A stretch of DNA of 64,000 bases, from contig CALZJH010000012.1 in the NCBI GenBank assembly GCA_945787845.1, positions 1 through 64,000 of the forward strand. Direction: 5' to 3'. The notes below the pieces were generated by a model that saw only the letters and a program-made list of their open reading frames with translations, was not told the origin of the DNA and did no database searches. This DNA comes from an uncultured Woeseiaceae bacterium (GTDB taxonomy: Bacteria > Pseudomonadota > Gammaproteobacteria > Steroidobacterales > Woeseiaceae). A program made the translations under genes and the position numbers. Of this stretch, positions 58,745 through 64,000 are shown one piece after another; position 1 is the stretch's first letter; each line of letters opens with the position of its first letter.

Positions 58745-59707
58745 ATGAACAAGCATTTACACATCGACCTGGACGCCGAAATCAGATCTATTTCGGATTC
58801 GATTCGCGCGGCACTGCGCAACAAGCTGCATCGCCGCGGCCTCGTGGTCGCGATTTCCGGCGGTATCGACAGCTCGGTGGCAAGTGCGCTGTCCGTGGAG
58901 GCCCTGGGACCGAGCAAAGTCTTTGGCGTGCTGATGCCCGAGACGGAATCCTCGTCGAAGAGTCTCGAACGGGGAACGCAGCTGGCTGAGCACCTCGGCA
59001 TTAATTACGTGGTCAAAGATATTGGGGATACGCTGCGTGCGATCGGTTGCTACGACGAGCGCGATGCGGCCATCCGTTCGGTGTTTCCCGAATATGCAGA
59101 CGGTTGGAAAAACAAGATCGTCATAAGCGGCGGACTCGACGGGCGGATTAATCACTTCAGACTCGTCGTCCAGGATTCCGCCGAAACGACATTCGAAAAG
59201 GCGCTGCCGCTGAATGCCTACCTGACGATTGTCGCCGCGACCAACTACAAGCAGCGGGTCAGGAAGACGATAGAGTACTTTCACGCGGACCGATTGAACT
59301 ATGCGGTTGTTGGCACGCCGAATCGCCTCGAGTACGACCAGGGCTTTTTCGTCAAGAACGGCGACGGTTCGGCTGACCTCAAACCGATCGCCCACCTGTA
59401 CAAGTCCCAGGTCTATGCGCTGGCTCGATACATGGGGCTTCCCGCAGAGATATGTGCAGCGGAACCGACCACAGATACGTATACGCTGAAGCAGGGGCAG
59501 GACGAGTTCTACTTCGCGCTCCCGTACCGGCAAATGGATGTTGCTTTGTACTTCTACAACCAGGGTTCGTCCGCCGGTGATCTGGCGCGGGAACTCAGTG
59601 TTTCGGAGGAGGTTGCAACCAATGTCTACCGTGATATCGAGGCGAAGCGTCGAACAACTGAATATCAACATCTTCGCCCGGTTCTCATTCAAGAGATTTC
59701 CCTGTAA
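58745..59707 (+). CDS. NadE-like (NAD+ synthase family) ATP-PPi amidotransferase
   Basis: VVAISGGIDSSVASALSVEALG, NYAVVGTPNRLEYDQGFFVKNGDGSADLKPIAHLYKSQVYALARYMGLP. Confidence 0.85.
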   Translation: MNKHLHIDLDAEIRSISDSIRAALRNKLHRRGLVVAISGGIDSSVASALSVEALGPSKVFGVLMPETESSSKSLERGTQLAEHLGINYVVKDIGDTLRAIGCYDERDAAIRSVFPEYADGWKNKIVISGGLDGRINHFRLVVQDSAETTFEKALPLNAYLTIVAATNYKQRVRKTIEYFHADRLNYAVVGTPNRLEYDQGFFVKNGDGSADLKPIAHLYKSQVYALARYMGLPAEICAAEPTTDTYTLKQGQDEFYFALPYRQMDVALYFYNQGSSAGDLARELSVSEEVATNVYRDIEAKRRTTEYQHLRPVLIQEISL

Positions 59708-59716
59708 GGAGCCATC

Positions 59717-60820
59717 GTGACTATTCAGCGCCAACTCGTCGAACGAATGGTTGATCGCTTTGCCGACAATATTGCCGACTGCGAGCAGGACTATGATGTC
59801 GATCGCCTTCAGCTATTCCAGCGCGCCACATTCGGTGCGGATGCGCGACAAAGCAAACCCAGGTTTACTGAATGGGCCTACATGCGTATGCATGGCAATC
59901 GGCTGAGTTATTGCGAAAAAGGTGGGGACATCGTTGGCCAGCAGGGGAGGTTGGAGACTACTCTGCACCTGGGTGACAGCGACGTCTCAGCAGTCTGGGC
60001 GACTGATCTCAGAGTTCGGGACGATTGGAAAATGAAAGGACTCGGCGTTGCGCTGATCGGCAAGTTGCTTCGGGACTATCCGGTGGTCATGGCTTTGGGC
60101 GTGTCGGATGAGGCCAAGAAGATGTTCCGCAGGCAGGGCTGGATCGTGCTTGGTTCCATAGACGCACTTCTGAAACCGCTAACCCCCCTCGGGTACCAGC
60201 GCTCGGCTACTGGATCGACGTGGTTCAGGAAGGTATTGGGACATCTGCTGCACTGGGCATGCAAACCGCTGGACCTATTGAGGATAGGCGTTGCGCGTCA
60301 AAGCGGCCGTAATGCGCGCATTGTTCCAGTTTCGGCATTTGACGAGACCATCGAGCCGCTCTTGAAGCGGCGTCAAAAGAGGTGCCGGGTATGCTGTGAC
60401 CGCTCGGTCGAGTTTCTCAACTGGCGATTCGTGGAATGCCCGGTCGCGCACAGATATAAGTGTCACGCGCTATGGGTTCATGAGGAGCTGTGCGGTTTTG
60501 TAGTATTGCGACGCGCCGAACGATACGGAAAAGACACCATGTACGTGGACGAACTGATCGCCGACGACGACGTTTTGTCGCAGTTAATCGCGTTCATTAT
60601 TCAAGAGTCGTACCGGCTGGGCGTGGATTCGATTTATTACGAAGGGCTGGGTGAGAAGCTTACTTCACAGTTTCGCAAGTGGGCATTCGTGCGGCGTGAC
60701 AGCGGTCATTTCTTCGTAGCTCATTCGCGTAACGATGCACTGAGCGAGGACCTGGCCGTACGGGAAAACTGGACCCTGACGTTCGCAGACAGCGATATGG
60801 GATTTCGCCACGATCGCTAG
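59717..60820 (+). CDS. GNAT-like N-acetyltransferase
   Basis: VWATDLRVRDDWKMKGLGVALIGKLLRDYPVVMALGVSDEAKKMFRRQGW. Confidence 0.7.
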   Translation: MTIQRQLVERMVDRFADNIADCEQDYDVDRLQLFQRATFGADARQSKPRFTEWAYMRMHGNRLSYCEKGGDIVGQQGRLETTLHLGDSDVSAVWATDLRVRDDWKMKGLGVALIGKLLRDYPVVMALGVSDEAKKMFRRQGWIVLGSIDALLKPLTPLGYQRSATGSTWFRKVLGHLLHWACKPLDLLRIGVARQSGRNARIVPVSAFDETIEPLLKRRQKRCRVCCDRSVEFLNWRFVECPVAHRYKCHALWVHEELCGFVVLRRAERYGKDTMYVDELIADDDVLSQLIAFIIQESYRLGVDSIYYEGLGEKLTSQFRKWAFVRRDSGHFFVAHSRNDALSEDLAVRENWTLTFADSDMGFRHDR

Positions 60821-62730
60821 ATGCGATTCCACAGGAGCGCAGCGCCATTCTCGGCCTGTTCGATGTTTGCGTCAGGTTTCAGAGATCGAGTGATAAATAG
60901 CCTGTACCACAGTTCGAGGACGATGAGATTGAAAGCCTTGTTCGGGTTGAGCGCGCGACCTGTGCGGTCGAATTGGGTCCATCTCTGAATCTCGCCTGAA
61001 TTGAGGATGCCGTCGCGCACGCACTCGGAGTCCTTCAGGTACCGGTTGACCAGCGTTTTCATCCAGTACGGTATTGGCGAGGAAAACGGTTTCTTTGCAC
61101 GATTTGCCACTTGCGGTGGAATCAGGTGCGAGGTCGCGCGCCTGAGGGTTTTCTTGGTCATACGATAGCCGATTTTCTCTGCGGCAGGCACTGACAAGCC
61201 GGCCTCTACGACTCGATAGTCGAGGAATGGGCAGCGCAACTCGAGGCTCGCTGCCATCGTCATCTTGTCCCGCACCGTCAACAAGTAGTCGGTCAGGCGG
61301 AAATGCAGGTCGAGCATCGGCGAAACGTCCATCGTCGAATGAGCCGACGACAGGGCCGATGCCTCTATCATGTGGTCCAGGATCGGCCCCATGTCCTTTG
61401 GGTTCATACAGGACAAGCGTTGTAGCTGCGACGGGGAGAAATAGGCCGTCGCCCACGACCAGAATCCGCGCGCGGCGCTCGACTGCATCACGTATTCCAG
61501 CGCCCGCGTCTTGATATCACTTGATCCGCGTGCCGAACGATTCGCCAACGGGCCCTGCGCGAGTCGGCCCAGCAGGAACACCGATACAAGCTTGCGGAAC
61601 CGCTCTAATGTGTAATAACGGTAGCCATAGAAACACTCATCCGCACCCTCGCCGGAGAGTGCGACGGTGAATTCGCGTTTTGCGGAGCGGCTTAGCTCGA
61701 AAAACGGGTAACCTAGGTTTTCGCCGATAGGCTCGTCCAGGTACCAGACCAGCGTCGGCAGAGATTCGACGAAAGTCTCTTCGGTACATTGGACTGTCTC
61801 CTGCCGGACAGATAGCGCCGCGGCAGTCTCCGCCGCCAGCGCGGTTTCATCGAACCGGTTGCCGCCCGAGTCAAAACCAACGGTATAGGTCGAGATTCGC
61901 GGCTCGAGCCTGCTGGTCATCGCGGCGACAATCGTAGAGTCAATGCCACCGCTCAGGAAGGCTCCTACCGGGACATCGCTGCGCAGCCGAATTTCCACTG
62001 CGTTTTCGAGCAGCTCCTCGGTGCTTTCATCAGTTGCTGGCGGCTGGTTGAATGCATCGCCGGCGCACCAGAAGCGCGATATCGTGAATTTCCCATTGCG
62101 ATGTGAGCCATAGTGGCCCGGCGGCAATTTTTTAACTGAGGCAAAGGCAGTGTCCGGCCACGGGGAGTACTGGAGTGTCAGGGATGTATGCAGCGCGTCC
62201 GCGTTAACCTCGGGGCGAAAACCGGGGTCGCCGTAGAATGCCTTGATCTCCGAAGCAAATCGAAACATTTTCCCCTGTTCGCTGTAGTACACCGGTTTGA
62301 CGCCAAGGCGATCGCGCGCAATGAACAACTCCCGCAACTCGCGATCCCAGATTGCGATCGCAAACATGCCATTCAGTTTCGCGAGAAAATGGGCCCCCCA
62401 TCTTGCGTAGGCGGCCAGCAATACCTCGGTGTCCCCCGTTGAGACAAACGTATCGCCCAACGCTTCCAGTTCCGCGCGCAGCTCTATGTGGTTGTAGATC
62501 TCGCCATTAAAAACAACGACATAACGTCCGTCCGGGGATTTCATTGGCATATGACCGGCCGGAGAGAGGTCCTGAATAGCGAGGCGGCGCGAGCCCAGCA
62601 TGATCCGTCGAGAATCGAGCTCTTCGCGCCATGTGCCCCGGTCGTCGGGCCCACGGTGCGCAAGAAGGTCCGTCATCGTTTCGATGACGTCTGCTTCAGC
62701 GTTTCCCAGAATTCCAGCTATTCCACACAT
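60817..62730 (-). CDS. Asparagine synthase (glutamine-hydrolysing)-like amidotransferase
   Basis: MCGIAGILGNAEADVIETMTDLLAHRGPDDRG, FNGEIYNHIELR, FLSGGIDSTIVAAM, SGEGADECFYGYRYY. Confidence 0.93.
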   Translation of the reverse strand: MCGIAGILGNAEADVIETMTDLLAHRGPDDRGTWREELDSRRIMLGSRRLAIQDLSPAGHMPMKSPDGRYVVVFNGEIYNHIELRAELEALGDTFVSTGDTEVLLAAYARWGAHFLAKLNGMFAIAIWDRELRELFIARDRLGVKPVYYSEQGKMFRFASEIKAFYGDPGFRPEVNADALHTSLTLQYSPWPDTAFASVKKLPPGHYGSHRNGKFTISRFWCAGDAFNQPPATDESTEELLENAVEIRLRSDVPVGAFLSGGIDSTIVAAMTSRLEPRISTYTVGFDSGGNRFDETALAAETAAALSVRQETVQCTEETFVESLPTLVWYLDEPIGENLGYPFFELSRSAKREFTVALSGEGADECFYGYRYYTLERFRKLVSVFLLGRLAQGPLANRSARGSSDIKTRALEYVMQSSAARGFWSWATAYFSPSQLQRLSCMNPKDMGPILDHMIEASALSSAHSTMDVSPMLDLHFRLTDYLLTVRDKMTMAASLELRCPFLDYRVVEAGLSVPAAEKIGYRMTKKTLRRATSHLIPPQVANRAKKPFSSPIPYWMKTLVNRYLKDSECVRDGILNSGEIQRWTQFDRTGRALNPNKAFNLIVLELWYRLFITRSLKPDANIEQAENGAALLWNRI

Positions 62731-63986
62731 TCTAGTTTCCGTATGACAAACGGCGTCTTACCGTTCGGCGCCTTTTCGAATTCGGCATCGTTGCGAATGT
62801 CCACTTTTATCGTCGGCGGAATCATCGCCTCCACATTTTCCCGAAGTTGGCGCATGGCAGGCTCTGAGAAATTCGGCCCCGGGCGCAGGCGAATCTCGAC
62901 CGCGTCAGGCGAGTCCTGGTATACCTGCATGCGAACGAGGTTGTCCACGCCGCGGGGTAGGTGGTTGAGGCCTGATATTCTCGAACCGTCCGGGCCGACA
63001 ATGAACTCGGAACGACGACCAAGAACACCGACGAAACCGTGTTCCCCGATTTCGATATCTTCGAGCTTGTTCTCGTCATTCCGGTTTACGATGGCAATGT
63101 CCCCGGTATCGTAGCGGATCAATGGCATGGCAGGATTCCAGTATCCGGTTGCCACGATTCGGTAGAGGGCATTGCCGTCGTCGCCCGTTTCCTGCATGTC
63201 CATGAGTTCGACGCGCCCATAAAGAGGGTTGAAATAATATCGCCCGTCCGAGCCGACGGCCGCGAGCGCGACGCGCTCGCCGAGCCCATAGTAGTCGATA
63301 AGGGTCGCGCCAAGCGCATTACGCACCTGGTCATACAGAGCGTGCGCGACTGTTTCGGACGAACTGAGGACGACTGGTACCTGGATCGAGAGCGAGTTCG
63401 ATCTCGTCAATTCGATCAGGTTTTCCAGCATGGATGGGTAAACGTACAGGATCTCAGTGTTGTGGCGTCGAATTGCATCAACATACCATCCCACCGTGTC
63501 GCGGTTGAGATGAGGGTTTGAAAGAATGAGGTGTCTCGCACCAAATCGGTGTACGCCAAAGGGAGGTGCCGTGTCTTGAGGATCTTTGATTTCGTCGGCA
63601 CGCAGAACGGCTACGCGGGATGACTTCAAACTCAAACCCATAGGGGTAAGCAACTGCTCGATAAAAAATCGTTCGACAGCGATACTCGAGATCGAACGCG
63701 CCAATGAAATTGGCTGTCCCGTCGTACCGCCGGTACCTGCGGAGACCTTCAGAAGGGCCGGACCATGGAAGTCACTGCTGGCATCGCGCAACTTGTCCTT
63801 GGCGAGAACCGGCCATTCGTCGATTTCAGCGCCAAACTCTGCACCGTAGGCTGTTCTCCTGGCGTCGGCGATCGTCCGTTGCAGCAGCTCCGACCGGATA
63901 ACGCGTTTCTCCTCGTCTGTCGCTTTCGCATAATTGGCGGTGATGCGCTTTGGAGTAGCGGTAGCCACGGTGTTGTAGCGCAACAA
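62718..63986 (-). CDS. Phenylacetate-CoA ligase/CapK-like AMP-forming enzyme (start may lie outside window)
   Basis: LLKVSAGTGGTTGQPISL, LIDYYGLGERVALAAV, PLIRYDTGDIAIVNR. Confidence 0.82.
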   Translation of the reverse strand: MLRYNTVATATPKRITANYAKATDEEKRVIRSELLQRTIADARRTAYGAEFGAEIDEWPVLAKDKLRDASSDFHGPALLKVSAGTGGTTGQPISLARSISSIAVERFFIEQLLTPMGLSLKSSRVAVLRADEIKDPQDTAPPFGVHRFGARHLILSNPHLNRDTVGWYVDAIRRHNTEILYVYPSMLENLIELTRSNSLSIQVPVVLSSSETVAHALYDQVRNALGATLIDYYGLGERVALAAVGSDGRYYFNPLYGRVELMDMQETGDDGNALYRIVATGYWNPAMPLIRYDTGDIAIVNRNDENKLEDIEIGEHGFVGVLGRRSEFIVGPDGSRISGLNHLPRGVDNLVRMQVYQDSPDAVEIRLRPGPNFSEPAMRQLRENVEAMIPPTIKVDIRNDAEFEKAPNGKTPFVIRKLECVE

Positions 63987-64000
63987 TGAATTGACGACGT

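Overview
The window is a GC-rich proteobacterial (probably marine gammaproteobacterial) exopolysaccharide region built around an exosortase A (XrtA/PEP-CTERM) EPS locus. From left to right: (1) 0-6 kb: manC 3' end, phosphomannomutase, VanZ-like, P-loop protein, an SGNH-like/FN3 protein with a C-terminal sorting-like tail, and wecB. (2) 6-31.6 kb: EPS core with prsK, two polysaccharide deacetylases, xrtA-epsI fusion, prsT, Wza-like export protein, Wzz-like protein, BY-kinase, outer-membrane beta-barrel, glycosyl-phosphotransferase, glycosyltransferases, flippase, O-antigen ligase-like protein, heparinase-like protein and several sulfotransferases. (3) 31.7-53.3 kb: an accessory region rich in carrier-protein chemistry: a standalone amino-acid adenylation domain, three ACPs, four acyl-CoA-dehydrogenase-like proteins, DUF1839, GH2, FkbH-like HAD-IIIC, and two fused double alpha/beta-hydrolase proteins with GxRx/GxCx nucleophile elbows. 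gltX and tRNA-Ala sit inside this region. (4) 53.3-64 kb: tRNA-Glu followed by a chain of hairpins, then a ligase/amidotransferase island: ATP-grasp, two AsnB-like proteins, ACP, two AMP-forming ligases, an NadE-like protein and a GNAT. The strongest candidate for an undescribed system is a carrier-protein-dependent glycan acylation/amidation pathway (aminoacyl-, glyceryl- and acyl-ACP donors, with Cys-elbow alpha/beta-hydrolases as candidate transferases) coupled to a sulfated, XrtA-type exopolysaccharide. All function calls rest on reading motifs and family recognition by eye; no searches were run.
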